A stretch of DNA of 64,000 nt, from positions 558,001 to 622,000 of the forward strand of contig CAVTTP010000004.1 of assembly GCA_963737705.1 (NCBI GenBank). The letters are read 5' to 3'. A program made the translations under genes and the position numbers. This document shows, piece by piece, positions 25,160 through 36,415 of the stretch (within the stretch, counting starts at the first letter, position 1; each line of letters starts with the position of its first letter). The stretch is from PALSA-607 sp963737705 (GTDB lineage Bacteria; Actinomycetota; Actinomycetes; Acidothermales; Acidothermaceae). The notes beneath the pieces were generated by a model. That model was not told where the DNA came from and did no database searches. It saw only the letters and a program-made list of their open reading frames with translations.

Positions 25160-26283
25160 CCGAACAGTCACCTGCGGACGTGCACGCTGACGGCATCGAA
25201 ATCGCCGACAGCATCGAAGTCGTCGGCGGCAGCGACCTTGTCGACCCGCGCTCGGATGTCGAAGACCGGTTGGTCGACGCTGCGCTGCGTCCACGCAACC
25301 TGGGGGAGTTCGTCGGCCAGGAGCGGGTGCGTGAGCAGCTCTCGCTGATCCTCGACGGCGCTCGGCGTCGCGGCCGGCCGGCCGACCACGTGCTGCTGTC
25401 GGGATCTCCTGGCCTAGGCAAGACCACCCTGGCCATGATCATTGCGGCCGAGATGAATGCGCCGCTACGCATCACCAGTGGCCCGGCGATCCAGCACGCG
25501 GGCGATCTGGCCGCCGTCCTCACGCAGCTCACTGAGGGCGAGGTGCTGTTCCTCGACGAGATCCACCGGATGTCGCGCCCAGCGGAAGAAATGCTCTACA
25601 TGGCGATGGAGGATTTCCGGGTCGACGTCATCGTCGGCAAGGGTCCAGGCGCCAGCGCGATTCCGCTCGACCTCGCGCCGTTCACCTTGGTCGGAGCCAC
25701 GACGCGTGCGGGGCTGCTGCCCGGCCCGCTCCGTGACCGCTTCGGGTTCAGCGGGCACATGGACTTCTACGCACCGGCCGAGCTCGAGCGGGTGCTGCAT
25801 CGGTCAGCCGGTTTGCTCGACGTCAGATTGATGGCTGAAGGCGGCGCGGAGATCGCCGGCCGCTCCCGCGGGACACCGCGTATCGCGAACAGGCTGCTGC
25901 GCCGGGTGCGTGACTTCGCCGAGGTACGCGCTGACGGCGTCATCACGCGCGAGGTTGCCGAGGCGGCGCTTGCGGTCTACGAGGTCGACGCGCTGGGGCT
26001 CGACCGGCTCGACCGCGCGGTGCTGGAGGCTTTGGTGAAGCGGTTCGGAGGCGGCCCCGTCGGGCTTTCGACCGTGGCGATCGCGGTGGGGGAAGAGCCC
26101 GAGACAGTCGAAGAAGTCGCTGAACCGTTCCTCTTCAGAGCCGGATTCATCGTCCGGACGCCGCGTGGTCGGGTCGCCACCGCGGCTGGCTGGCGACACC
26201 TAGGCCTCGTGCCACCGGTCGGCTCGCTTGGAGCGATCGCGGCAGCCACGCTGTTCGAAGACGTCGACGACGCGCAAGGCTGA
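25156..26283 (+). CDS. ruvB: Holliday junction branch migration helicase RuvB
   Basis: 375 residues, AAA+ motor that drives branch migration with RuvA. Walker A GSPGLGKTT, Walker B LFLDEIHRM, sensor I VGATTRAGLLPGPLRDRFG and the C-terminal winged helix are all present. The N-terminus is about 30 residues longer than the minimal family and acidic. It is the last gene of the yebC-ruvCAB unit; a GC hairpin follows. Confidence 0.97.
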   Translation: MTEQSPADVHADGIEIADSIEVVGGSDLVDPRSDVEDRLVDAALRPRNLGEFVGQERVREQLSLILDGARRRGRPADHVLLSGSPGLGKTTLAMIIAAEMNAPLRITSGPAIQHAGDLAAVLTQLTEGEVLFLDEIHRMSRPAEEMLYMAMEDFRVDVIVGKGPGASAIPLDLAPFTLVGATTRAGLLPGPLRDRFGFSGHMDFYAPAELERVLHRSAGLLDVRLMAEGGAEIAGRSRGTPRIANRLLRRVRDFAEVRADGVITREVAEAALAVYEVDALGLDRLDRAVLEALVKRFGGGPVGLSTVAIAVGEEPETVEEVAEPFLFRAGFIVRTPRGRVATAAGWRHLGLVPPVGSLGAIAAATLFEDVDDAQG

Positions 26284-26307
26284 CGAGCCGGACAGCATAG
26301 ACTTCGC

Positions 26308-26330
26308 CGCGCGGCCGGGGCGGCCGCGCG
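26308..26330 (+). terminator. GC-rich hairpin after ruvB
   Basis: A perfect 10-bp stem CGCGCGGCCG / CGGCCGCGCG with a GGG loop starts 24 bases after the ruvB stop and is followed by TATTTCG. A short U tract of this kind is common in actinobacterial terminators. It separates the ruv genes from yajC-secDF. Confidence 0.6.
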
Positions 26331-26393
26331 TATTTCGCCCCGCACACGTCGCCGCGGAGGCAAACGCCTCGCACACTGCTCGAAAGGTTGCTC

Positions 26394-26939
26394 GTGGGCA
26401 TTCTGCTGCCAGTGCTGATCTTCGTGGTCTTCTACGTCCTGATCATCTTGCCGCAGGGCCGGAAGCGGCGGCAGGCAGCCGCGCTCCAGCGCGCCGTTGA
26501 GCCGGGCAGCCGCGTGCTGCTCACGTCGGGTCTCTACGCGATCGTGGTGGAGATCGAGACCGACACGATCATCCTCGAGGCCGCCGAGGGCGTTCATCTT
26601 CGATACGCGAAGGCGGCCGTGCTGCGCGTCGTGCCTGACCTGGTCGATCCCGATGACCTCGACGATGACTACGAGGACGACGAGGACGATGACCATGACG
26701 GCCACGACGGCCACGATCACGACGGTCACGACGATCACGACGATCACGACCATGATGATCATGACGGTCACGACCACGACGGTCACGACCACGAGGTGCA
26801 TGACGCGCTACCCCCCGGCAAGGTGCCGCCGGACAAGGAGCCGCCGGACAAGGTACCGCCCGACGAGGTCGCCCGGCCCTCCAACCGCGAAGATCATCCG
26901 GGGAACGACACAGGTTCCGGGGCCGTTCCTCAGGCCTAA
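26394..26939 (+). CDS. yajC: Preprotein translocase subunit YajC with His/Asp-rich tail
   Basis: About 181 residues. The YajC core is a single N-terminal membrane helix (about 3-20), the basic QGRKRR stretch and the small cytoplasmic domain GSRVLLTSGLYAIVVEIETD to about residue 80. It assists SecDF-YidC in protein export. Residues 85-137 are almost only Asp and His, with 14 His between 101 and 136 in HDGHD/HDHD units, then a Pro/Lys repeat GKVPPDK-EPPDK-VPPDE. The His/Asp tail is not part of the family and could bind Ni, Zn or Cu; this is inference. GTG 26394 follows GAAAGG at good spacing; a TTG two codons earlier is also possible. Confidence 0.9.
   Translation: MGILLPVLIFVVFYVLIILPQGRKRRQAAALQRAVEPGSRVLLTSGLYAIVVEIETDTIILEAAEGVHLRYAKAAVLRVVPDLVDPDDLDDDYEDDEDDDHDGHDGHDHDGHDDHDDHDHDDHDGHDHDGHDHEVHDALPPGKVPPDKEPPDKVPPDEVARPSNREDHPGNDTGSGAVPQA
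26688..26802. repeat. Degenerate GACCAC/GATCAC repeat tract within yajC
   Basis: Short imperfect units of GACGGTCAC, GACCAC and GATCAC type run for about 115 bases and encode the His/Asp tail of YajC. The unit sizes are multiples of three, so slippage would keep the frame. Confidence 0.8.
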
Positions 26940-27081
26940 TCCGTACGAGCACAGGCCTGCCTCGACGGTGGTCCGGGCGTTCCGCTGCAACAATGTGGTG
27001 TTAGGCACTACCCAAACGCTCGCAGTCCGCATTAACCGCAGTGTCCATTAGCAGTCCGTAGGTCTGACAGGGAGATTTCAG

Positions 27082-28941
27082 GTGCCACCTGCCAAGAGGT
27101 CCAGTTCAGGGCGTCCCCTGTTGCTGGTCCTACTGCTTCTTGCCGTGCTTTACGGGCTGATGGCGCTCGGTGGTCGGTACTCGCCGGCGCTGGGCCTCGA
27201 CCTGCGTGGTGGCACCACGGTCACCCTCGAGCCAAAGTCGACGACGGGTGTCAAAGTCACCAACGGCGACCTCAACACGGCCAAGAACATCCTGGCGAAC
27301 CGGGTAAACAGCCTTGGCGTGAGCAGCGCCGAGGTGAAGCTCGAGGGTAAGGATGTCGTGATCTCGGTGCCCGGCAAGGACACCTCGGGCGTGCTCAAGA
27401 ACATCGGCGAGACCGCGTTGCTGAGCATCCGGCAGGTCTACGAGACCAGCGACTCCGGTCTCACCGGTACCGATGTCCAAGACACCACTTCGACGACCCC
27501 GACGGTCACGAGTTCGGCCCCGCCAGGCTCGGCTTCGCCGTCGGCCACAGTGACCACCTCGCCGTCGGCATCGACCTCTGCCACCCCGACGCCGTCGCCC
27601 ACGACGTCACCGTCGGCTGCCCCGTCGTCCAGTCCGAAGGCGCTCGGCGTGCCAGGTGATACGTCGGCGGTCCACGCTCAGCCAGCCGGGTTCGTGCGAG
27701 CGGCGGCGAGCGCAGGTCCTGCATCAGCATCGGTGTCACCGTCGGCGACAGCGTCCGCGGTGTCGGCGGCGTCGCCGGTAGCGTCGGCCAGCCCGTCGGC
27801 GGCCGCCTCGCCAAGCACGGGGACTGCAACGCCGGAGACCACGCCGTCTGCGGCGGAGCTCGCTGCCTACGCGAAGCTCGACTGCTCGTTGCCGGCGAAC
27901 CAGCAAGGCGGTCTGCGCGTCGATGACCCGAGCAAGTTCCTTGTGACGTGCGGCAATCCCGACGGTTCAACGGTGTACTTCAAGTACCTGTTGCACCCGA
28001 CCCTGATCCTCGGCAAGGACGTCTCGACGGCGTCCGCGCAGCTCGACACGCAGACCGGCACCCAGTGGGACGTCGAACTAACCTTCAAATCCGGTGCTGC
28101 CAGCACGTGGGCGAAGTTCACCGCGGCGCACGTCGGCACGGCAACCGCGATCGTCCTGGACTCGAACGTGTTCTCCGCTGAGGTCATTCAGGGCGCCATC
28201 GTCGGCCCCACGCAGATCACCGGTACGTTCACGCACAAGACGGCGTCGAACCTTGCTGACGTCTTGAAGTACGGCGCACTGCCGCTGGCATTTCAGCAGC
28301 AGACGGCGCAGACGATTTCGGCGACGCTTGGCAGCAACGAGTTGAAGGCCGGCCTGCTCGCCGGTGGCATCGGACTCATCCTGGTGCTGTTCTACTCGTT
28401 CTTCTATTACCGCGGTTTGTCGTTCGTGACGGTGACCAGCTTGGCGCTGTCGGCGGCTATCCAGTACCCGATCATCGTCTTGCTCGGAAAGGCGATCAGC
28501 TACACGCTGACGCTGGCTGGCATCGCCGGATTGATCGTCGCGATCGGTGTGACAGCCGACTCCTTTGTCGTTTTCTTCGAACGATTACGTGACGAAGTCC
28601 GCGACGGAAACTCGCTCCGCACGTCTGTCGAACGTGGTTGGGTTCGCGCGCGGCGAACCATCATCTCCGCCGACCTGGTCTCGCTGATCGCCTCGGCGAT
28701 CTTGTATTGGCTCGCCATCGGCGACGTGCGCGGCTTCGCGTTCACGCTCGGACTTTCGACGGTCATCGACCTGGTGGTGGTATTCCTGTTCACCAAGCCA
28801 TTGCTGACGTTGCTGGCCAGGACCAAGTTCTTCGGTGACGGGCACCCCTTGTCGGGTCTAGATGCGGCGCGCCTCGGCGTCGAACGCCTCCGACCCGCGA
28901 CGTCGACTGCACGGCGCGTCACGCCGGCCAGGAAGGTCTGA
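27082..28941 (+). CDS. secD: Protein translocase subunit SecD with large low-complexity insert
   Basis: 619 residues, RND-type membrane protein that uses the proton gradient to aid late steps of Sec export. Membrane helix 1 (about 11-30) is followed by LGLDLRGGTTVTLEPK. The extracytoplasmic P1 domain contains an insert at about residues 133-258 made mostly of Ser, Ala, Pro and Thr. P1 then resumes at AYAKLDCSLPANQQGG, and the C-terminal five-helix bundle carries AGLIVAIGVTADSFVVFFERLRDE. The insert lies outside the cell, is composed like a linker or glycosylated region, and accounts for the above-average length. GTG 27082 follows a GGGAG ribosome site. secF begins one base after the stop. Confidence 0.95.
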   Translation: MPPAKRSSSGRPLLLVLLLLAVLYGLMALGGRYSPALGLDLRGGTTVTLEPKSTTGVKVTNGDLNTAKNILANRVNSLGVSSAEVKLEGKDVVISVPGKDTSGVLKNIGETALLSIRQVYETSDSGLTGTDVQDTTSTTPTVTSSAPPGSASPSATVTTSPSASTSATPTPSPTTSPSAAPSSSPKALGVPGDTSAVHAQPAGFVRAAASAGPASASVSPSATASAVSAASPVASASPSAAASPSTGTATPETTPSAAELAAYAKLDCSLPANQQGGLRVDDPSKFLVTCGNPDGSTVYFKYLLHPTLILGKDVSTASAQLDTQTGTQWDVELTFKSGAASTWAKFTAAHVGTATAIVLDSNVFSAEVIQGAIVGPTQITGTFTHKTASNLADVLKYGALPLAFQQQTAQTISATLGSNELKAGLLAGGIGLILVLFYSFFYYRGLSFVTVTSLALSAAIQYPIIVLLGKAISYTLTLAGIAGLIVAIGVTADSFVVFFERLRDEVRDGNSLRTSVERGWVRARRTIISADLVSLIASAILYWLAIGDVRGFAFTLGLSTVIDLVVVFLFTKPLLTLLARTKFFGDGHPLSGLDAARLGVERLRPATSTARRVTPARKV

Positions 28942-28942
28942 C

Positions 28943-30169
28943 ATGAGCCGCCTCGGTACGATCGGTCACCAGCTCTACACCGGCCAAGCGTCGTATGAGT
29001 TTGTCGGCAAGTGGCGACGGTGGCTGCTGATTTCGGGTGTCGTCATTGTCGTCGGTCTGGTTGGCCTCGCCACTCGTGGGCTCAGTCTCAGCCTGGAGTT
29101 CAAGGGTGGCACCCAGTTCACCTTCCCTGACAAGGGATTCTCGGTGAGTCAAGTCACCGACGTCACGACCGCAGCCGGCGTGAAATCGCCGGTCGTGCAG
29201 CGCCTGTCGAACGTCGGAGTCGGCGGCGCTAACTACCAGGTGGAGAGCAAGCCGCTCAGCCAAGACGAGATCACGAAGGTCACTGACGCCATCACGTCAC
29301 ATTTCAAGGTGACGACTCAGCAGGTCTCACTTGAATCGGTCGGCTCGAGTTGGGGTTCGCAGATCACCCATAAGGCAGTCGAAAGCCTGATCATTTTCTT
29401 GCTGGTGATCGTGCTGTACCTGTCCTTTCATTACGAGTGGAAGATGGCCGCGGCGGCGATCATTGCTCTCATCCACGACCTCATCGTCACGGTTGGCATT
29501 TATGCGCTTGTCGGGTTCGACGTATCGCCGTCGACCGTCATCGGGCTGTTGACGATCCTTGGGTACTCGCTCTACGACACTGTCGTCGTCTTCGACAAGG
29601 TTAGAGAAAATACCGGGCCCATCGCGGGCGGCAGTCGTTACACCTACGCCCAGGCAGCCAACCTGGCGGTGAACCAGACGTTGGTCCGGTCGATCAACAC
29701 GTCCGTCATCGCGTTGCTGCCGGTGGCGTCGCTGCTGTTCGTTGGTGCCGGTCTGCTCGGTGCCGGGTCGTTGAAGGACCTCGCGCTTGCGCTGTTCATC
29801 GGTCTCGCAACGGGAAGCTATTCGTCGATCTTCATCGCGACGCCACTGCTGGTGCTCTTCAAGGAGCGCGAGCCGCAGTACGTCGCGCTGTCGAAGCGCG
29901 TGGCAGCGCGGAGCGGCGCATCGGCGCGCCCGGCAACCGCGGTCGCAGCTGCGGGCGGTGGCGCAATCAGCGGTGGAGGCGGCACCGCGACGGCTGTGCA
30001 GGATCGTCCGACGTCACCTGACGACCCGACTGGCGCCATCGCGCCGGACGCTGAGCAGCCCGCTGCCTCGGCAAGTGCCGCATCACGGGCACCGTCGCCC
30101 ACTCGACGTCCAGGTACGCCGCCGAGGCGGCAAGGCGGCCGCCCAGCTGGGAAGAAACGGCGGCGATGA
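28943..30169 (+). CDS. secF: Protein translocase subunit SecF
   Basis: About 408 residues. The N-terminal helix is followed by LSLEFKGGTQFTF and the membrane bundle with LGYSLYDTVVVFDKVRENTG, typical for SecF, which pairs with SecD. The last 80 residues form a Gly/Ala/Pro-rich cytoplasmic tail ending in a basic cluster (GGRPAGKKRRR). ATG 28943 gives the conserved start; the frame is open upstream within secD. Its stop overlaps apt (ATGA). Confidence 0.95.
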   Translation: MSRLGTIGHQLYTGQASYEFVGKWRRWLLISGVVIVVGLVGLATRGLSLSLEFKGGTQFTFPDKGFSVSQVTDVTTAAGVKSPVVQRLSNVGVGGANYQVESKPLSQDEITKVTDAITSHFKVTTQQVSLESVGSSWGSQITHKAVESLIIFLLVIVLYLSFHYEWKMAAAAIIALIHDLIVTVGIYALVGFDVSPSTVIGLLTILGYSLYDTVVVFDKVRENTGPIAGGSRYTYAQAANLAVNQTLVRSINTSVIALLPVASLLFVGAGLLGAGSLKDLALALFIGLATGSYSSIFIATPLLVLFKEREPQYVALSKRVAARSGASARPATAVAAAGGGAISGGGGTATAVQDRPTSPDDPTGAIAPDAEQPAASASAASRAPSPTRRPGTPPRRQGGRPAGKKRRR

Positions 30170-30729
30170 GCAGCGTCGAGGAGCTGATTCGCGGGTTCGT
30201 CCGCGACGTTCCCGACTATCCGAGCCCGGGGATCCTCTTCAAGGACATCACCCCGCTGCTGGCAGACGCGGCGGCTTTCGCGGCGATCGTCGACGCGCTC
30301 GTTGGCCAGCATGCGCCGGGCAGCGTCGACAAAGTCGTCGGCATCGAAGCGCGCGGGTTCATACTCGCGGCGCCGGTCGCGTACCACCTCGGTGCCGGCT
30401 TCGTGCCCATGCGCAAAAAGGGCAAGTTGCCGCACGAGACGTTCGAGAGCAGCTACGCCCTCGAATACGCGACCGCCACGATTGAGGTGCATCGTGACGC
30501 GTTCGCGCCAGGGGAGCGGGTGCTCATCGTCGACGACGTACTCGCCACCGGAGGCACGGCACTCGCAGCCCTCGACCTGGTAGCACAAGCAGGCGGGACG
30601 ACGGTTGGGTTGTCGTTTCTGATCGAGCTCGCCGCCCTCGCGGGGCGAGCTGCGTTGACCGATCAGAGCAACAACTCCGGGCAGTGGAGACCCACTGACG
30701 CCCAGGTTCAGGCGTTGTTCGTCGTCTGA
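30166..30729 (+). CDS. apt: Adenine phosphoribosyltransferase
   Basis: 187 residues; converts adenine and PRPP to AMP (purine salvage). The conserved start VRDVPDYPSPGILFKDITPLL and the PRPP-binding loop VLIVDDVLATGGTAL are intact. It overlaps secF by 4 bases. The secD-secF-apt-rsh order is common in actinobacteria and puts purine salvage next to (p)ppGpp metabolism. Confidence 0.95.
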   Translation: MSSVEELIRGFVRDVPDYPSPGILFKDITPLLADAAAFAAIVDALVGQHAPGSVDKVVGIEARGFILAAPVAYHLGAGFVPMRKKGKLPHETFESSYALEYATATIEVHRDAFAPGERVLIVDDVLATGGTALAALDLVAQAGGTTVGLSFLIELAALAGRAALTDQSNNSGQWRPTDAQVQALFVV

Positions 30730-30793
30730 CGCAGGCGAGTCGATCCTTTTCGGCCGGTAGACTTGAGGTCTCGCCAAGGCGAAGGGGTCACCA

Positions 30794-33333
<2,540 letters not shown>

Positions 33334-33343
<10 letters not shown>

Positions 33344-33355
33344 AGCCAGGCGCGT
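33334..33355. terminator. Hairpin spanning the rsh stop, possible two-way terminator
   Basis: ACGCGCCTG (33334-33342) and CAGGCGCGT (33347-33355) form a perfect 9-bp stem with an AAGC loop that includes the rsh stop codon. It lies between two converging genes, as expected for a bidirectional terminator. No U tract is present. Confidence 0.5.
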
Positions 33356-33368
33356 ACGGCATCGACGG

Positions 33369-34238
33369 CTAACTCGACGTCGCGGTCGGGCTCGGTGTCG
33401 CGGACGCCTCCGGGCTGGTGCTCGGTGTGACGCTCGGGCTGGCAGCAGGCGGTACTGCGCTGCCAGAGCCGGACGCCGTCGCGCTGGGGCTCGGCGCTGA
33501 CGCTGCAAGCACGTCGACGACGAAGACCAACTCTTCGTTGGGCTTGATCGAACCGGAGCCAGCAGTGCCGTATCCGTCCGTCGGGGTGACGATGATCTCG
33601 CGGCGGCCGCCGACCTTCATCGGGGCGATGCCGCTTGCCGAGTCGCCGCCGATGCCCTTGGAGAAACCAGGCACGACGCCGTCGAGAGAGAACGTCGCCG
33701 GTTGGTCTCGTGACCAGGACGAATCGAACTCGGAGCAGTCGACGTAGTTGAGGCCGAGATAGTTGACGGTCACGCTGTCGTGCGCTCCGACAGTCGCGCC
33801 GTTGCCAACCACGATGTCCTTGACCTCAGTCTTCGTCGGGACCGCACCAGCGGGGATCGTGACGATCGGTTCGGTCTTCAGCGCCGGGTCGACGCCTGCG
33901 GGCAGCAACGGGAAGTTCGCGATGGGGGAGGCCACCACGCTGGGCTTGCTCGTGCAGCCGCTTGCCGTCGTGGGTACGGGCGGAATCGGGGAGGATGCCG
34001 CGGCTGACGCTGAGGTCGACGCCGATGCCGAGCTCACCGGAGACAACGAGCTGGCCGGCTTCTTGTTGTTGTTCGGCAGCACGATGAGCAGCACGATGGC
34101 CACGATGGCGATGACGGAGCCAGCCGAGAGGCCTATCGCTGTGCGGCGCTTCGCCTTGATTCGCGCCTCCGCGCGGGCGGCCATTCGCTTCTCATACCGC
34201 TCGCGGGCGATCTGACGCTTCCGGTCTTTGCCGGCCAC
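33369..34238 (-). CDS. Membrane-anchored FKBP-type peptidyl-prolyl isomerase
   Basis: About 289 residues. A basic N-terminus and a single membrane helix (about 37-55) anchor it with the domain outside. A Ser/Ala-rich spacer leads to an FKBP domain (about 125-245) with VTVNYLGLNYVDCSEFDSSW, ATFSLDGVVPGFSKGIGG and GGRREIIVTPTDGYG. It should catalyse proline isomerisation in exported proteins, consistent with the secDF genes nearby. A second low-complexity Ser/Ala/Pro tail ends the protein. GTG 34238 follows AGGAGG; an ATG at 34274 in frame has no such site. Confidence 0.9.
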   Translation of the reverse strand: MAGKDRKRQIARERYEKRMAARAEARIKAKRRTAIGLSAGSVIAIVAIVLLIVLPNNNKKPASSLSPVSSASASTSASAAASSPIPPVPTTASGCTSKPSVVASPIANFPLLPAGVDPALKTEPIVTIPAGAVPTKTEVKDIVVGNGATVGAHDSVTVNYLGLNYVDCSEFDSSWSRDQPATFSLDGVVPGFSKGIGGDSASGIAPMKVGGRREIIVTPTDGYGTAGSGSIKPNEELVFVVDVLAASAPSPSATASGSGSAVPPAASPSVTPSTSPEASATPSPTATSS

Positions 34239-34464
34239 GCGGCCTCCTGGGCATCTTCGATCGTGCTGGGTCATGTCACGGTAGTAACGCTGGGTCAGGG
34301 TCTGGCTGGTGCTGCATTTGAGAGCGCCGACAGTCTAGAGGGGCCGGTAGGCTCGGACTGCAGCGCGACCGTCGTGGCCGCCAGCTCACAGCAAAGCCTC
34401 AGTCAGCGGGCCCGGTCGGGCTCGTGTCAGTCCAGGTCAGTCACCGCCGCGAGAAGGGACGATC

Positions 34465-35157
34465 GTGCTCGTCGTCGGGTTCCCGACCGGCCTTTTCGCC
34501 GCCAACTGCTACGTCGTCGCCCCCTCAGCAGGTCAGCAGTGCGTGGTCATCGACCCTGGTCAGGACGCGGTGCCTGGTCTCACCGAGGTCCTGCGTGAGC
34601 ACCGACTACACCCGGCCGCGGTATTGGTGACGCACGGACACATCGACCACATGTGGTCGGTGCTGCCGGTGTGTGGCGCGAACGGCGTCGCTGCCTACAT
34701 TCACGGCAGTGATCGTGATCGGCTCGCAGATCCAGTGCGCACGCTGTCGCGTGACCTCGTCGATGCACTCGGTGTCGCCGGCGTGACGTTCGGCGAGCCC
34801 GACGATGTTCGCGAGCTGACAGACGGCGTGGTTCTCGATCTCGCCGGACTGACACTGACCGCCGACCACACGCCCGGACACACGGAGGGTTCCGTGGTGT
34901 TTCGCACGACCGACGGCGGGCCGGACGGCGAGGCGTTGATGTTTTCTGGGGACCTGCTGTTTGCGGGTTCGATCGGTCGAACCGACAACGCCGGCGGCGA
35001 CGACGCCGCGATGCAATCGAGCCTCGCGCGAGTGCTGACGTATGCCGACGAGACGGTTGTGCTGCCCGGACACGGTCGGTCAACGACCATCGGCCGCGAG
35101 CGCGCGACCAACCCGCACCTGCGCGGGCTTGCAGGTGTTAGGCAGGTGCACACGTGA
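34465..35157 (+). CDS. MBL-fold metallohydrolase (glyoxalase II-like)
   Basis: 230 residues. The metal motif THGHIDHMWS (HxHxDH) follows VVIDPGQD, and later TADHTPGHTEGS and LFSGDLLFAGSIGRTD supply the remaining His and Asp ligands, ending with VLPGHG. This set is typical of the glyoxalase II-like hydrolases found just upstream of hisS in actinobacteria. The substrate is not known. GTG 34465 is preceded by GAGAAGGGAC. The stop overlaps hisS (GTGA). Confidence 0.92.
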   Translation: MLVVGFPTGLFAANCYVVAPSAGQQCVVIDPGQDAVPGLTEVLREHRLHPAAVLVTHGHIDHMWSVLPVCGANGVAAYIHGSDRDRLADPVRTLSRDLVDALGVAGVTFGEPDDVRELTDGVVLDLAGLTLTADHTPGHTEGSVVFRTTDGGPDGEALMFSGDLLFAGSIGRTDNAGGDDAAMQSSLARVLTYADETVVLPGHGRSTTIGRERATNPHLRGLAGVRQVHT

Positions 35158-36415
35158 GCACGATCGACGCCCCTAAGGGCGTGATGGAGTACCTGCCGCC
35201 GGAATCGGCGGCCTTCCTCGCAGTCCGCGATGCGCTTGAGCGCACCAGCAGTCGCTGCCGGCTACGGCTACATCGAGCTGCCCGACGTTCGAGCACACCG
35301 AGCTGTTCGTACGCGGGGTCGGCGAGTCGACCGACGTCGTCAGCAAGGAGATGTACACGTTCGACGATCGCGGCGGCCGGTCGTGTCATTGCGCCCGAGG
35401 GCACCGCCGGTGTGATGCGCGCCGTGATCCAACACGGCCTCGACCGTGGCGCGCTGCCGATCAAGCTCTGGTACGCGGGGCCGTTTTTCCGTGCGGAGCG
35501 CCGCAACTCGGCCGCTACCGGCAGTTTTTCCAGGTCGGTGTCGAGGCCATCGGCGTCGACGATCCGGCTCTCGACGCCGAGGTCATCGCGATCGGCGACG
35601 ACGGATTCCGGTCGCTCGGGCTTACCGACTTCACTCTTGAGATCACCTCGCTCGGCGATGCGAAATGCCGACCCGCGTATCGCGAGAAACTCATCGCGTT
35701 CCTGGACACGCTCGACCTCGACGACGCGACCCGCGCCCGCGCACAGACTGAACCCACTGCGGGTGCTCGACGACAAGCGCCCCGAGGTGCGCGCGCAACT
35801 CGATGGTGCGCCGCTGATCGTCGACCATCTGTGCTCCGAGTGTGCCGACCACTTCGCTGCCGTGCGCGCGTACCTCGATGCGCTGCGCGTGCACTACACG
35901 CTGAACCCGCGGCTGGTCCGAGGGCTCGACTACTACACGAAGACCACCTTCGAGTTCGTGCACCACGGCCTCGGTGTCGCAATCCGGCATCGGCGGCGGT
36001 GGTCGCTACGACGGCCTGATGGCAGAGCTCGGCGGCCAGGCCTTGTCGGGAATCGGCTTCGGTCTCGGCATCGATCGCGCCGTGCTGGCCTGTCGCGCGG
36101 AGGGCCGAGAGGTCGGCGAGAGCGCCCCGAGTCTCGGTGTTCTTCGTGCCGCTCGGCGATGCGGCCCGCGTCGAGAGCATCGCCACGATGGGGAAACTGC
36201 GCCGTGCAGGAGTGCACGCCGACCTGGCTTACGGCACCCTCGGCCTGAAGGGCGCCATGAAGGCGGCCGACCGCTCGGGTGCCGCTTACGCGGTCGTCAT
36301 CGGGGACCGTGACCTGCAAGCTGGGGTCGCGCAAGTGAAAGACCTTGTGACCGGCGAGCAATCCGCCGTCGCACTTACCGATCTCGTATCCACTCTGAAG
36401 GAGAAGTTCCTGTGA
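35154..36415 (+). pseudogene. hisS: Histidine--tRNA ligase gene, broken by about seven frameshifts
   Basis: The frame begins normally at GTG 35154 (APKGVMEYLPPESAAFLAVRD). Family motifs then appear one after another in different frames: GYGYIELP, FEHTELFVRGVGESTDVV, APEGTAGVMRAV, LGRYRQFFQVGVEA, LNPLRVLDDKRPEV with GLDYYTKTTFEF, GIGGGGRYDGLMAELGG and finally VFFVPLGDAARVE to the stop at 36415. Switch points lie near 35244, 35286, 35385, 35501, 35747, 35976 and 36136. All class II HisRS motifs survive when the frame is corrected, so decay is very recent or the indels are sequence errors. Both neighbours overlap it by GTGA junctions and are intact. Because hisS is essential, a second copy elsewhere or an assembly fault must be assumed. 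Confidence 0.9.

Noticed and set aside
26688..26802. The repeated GATCAC/GACCAC tract as a CRISPR or satellite array
   Set aside because: It is in frame within yajC and encodes a continuous His/Asp tail; there are no spacers.
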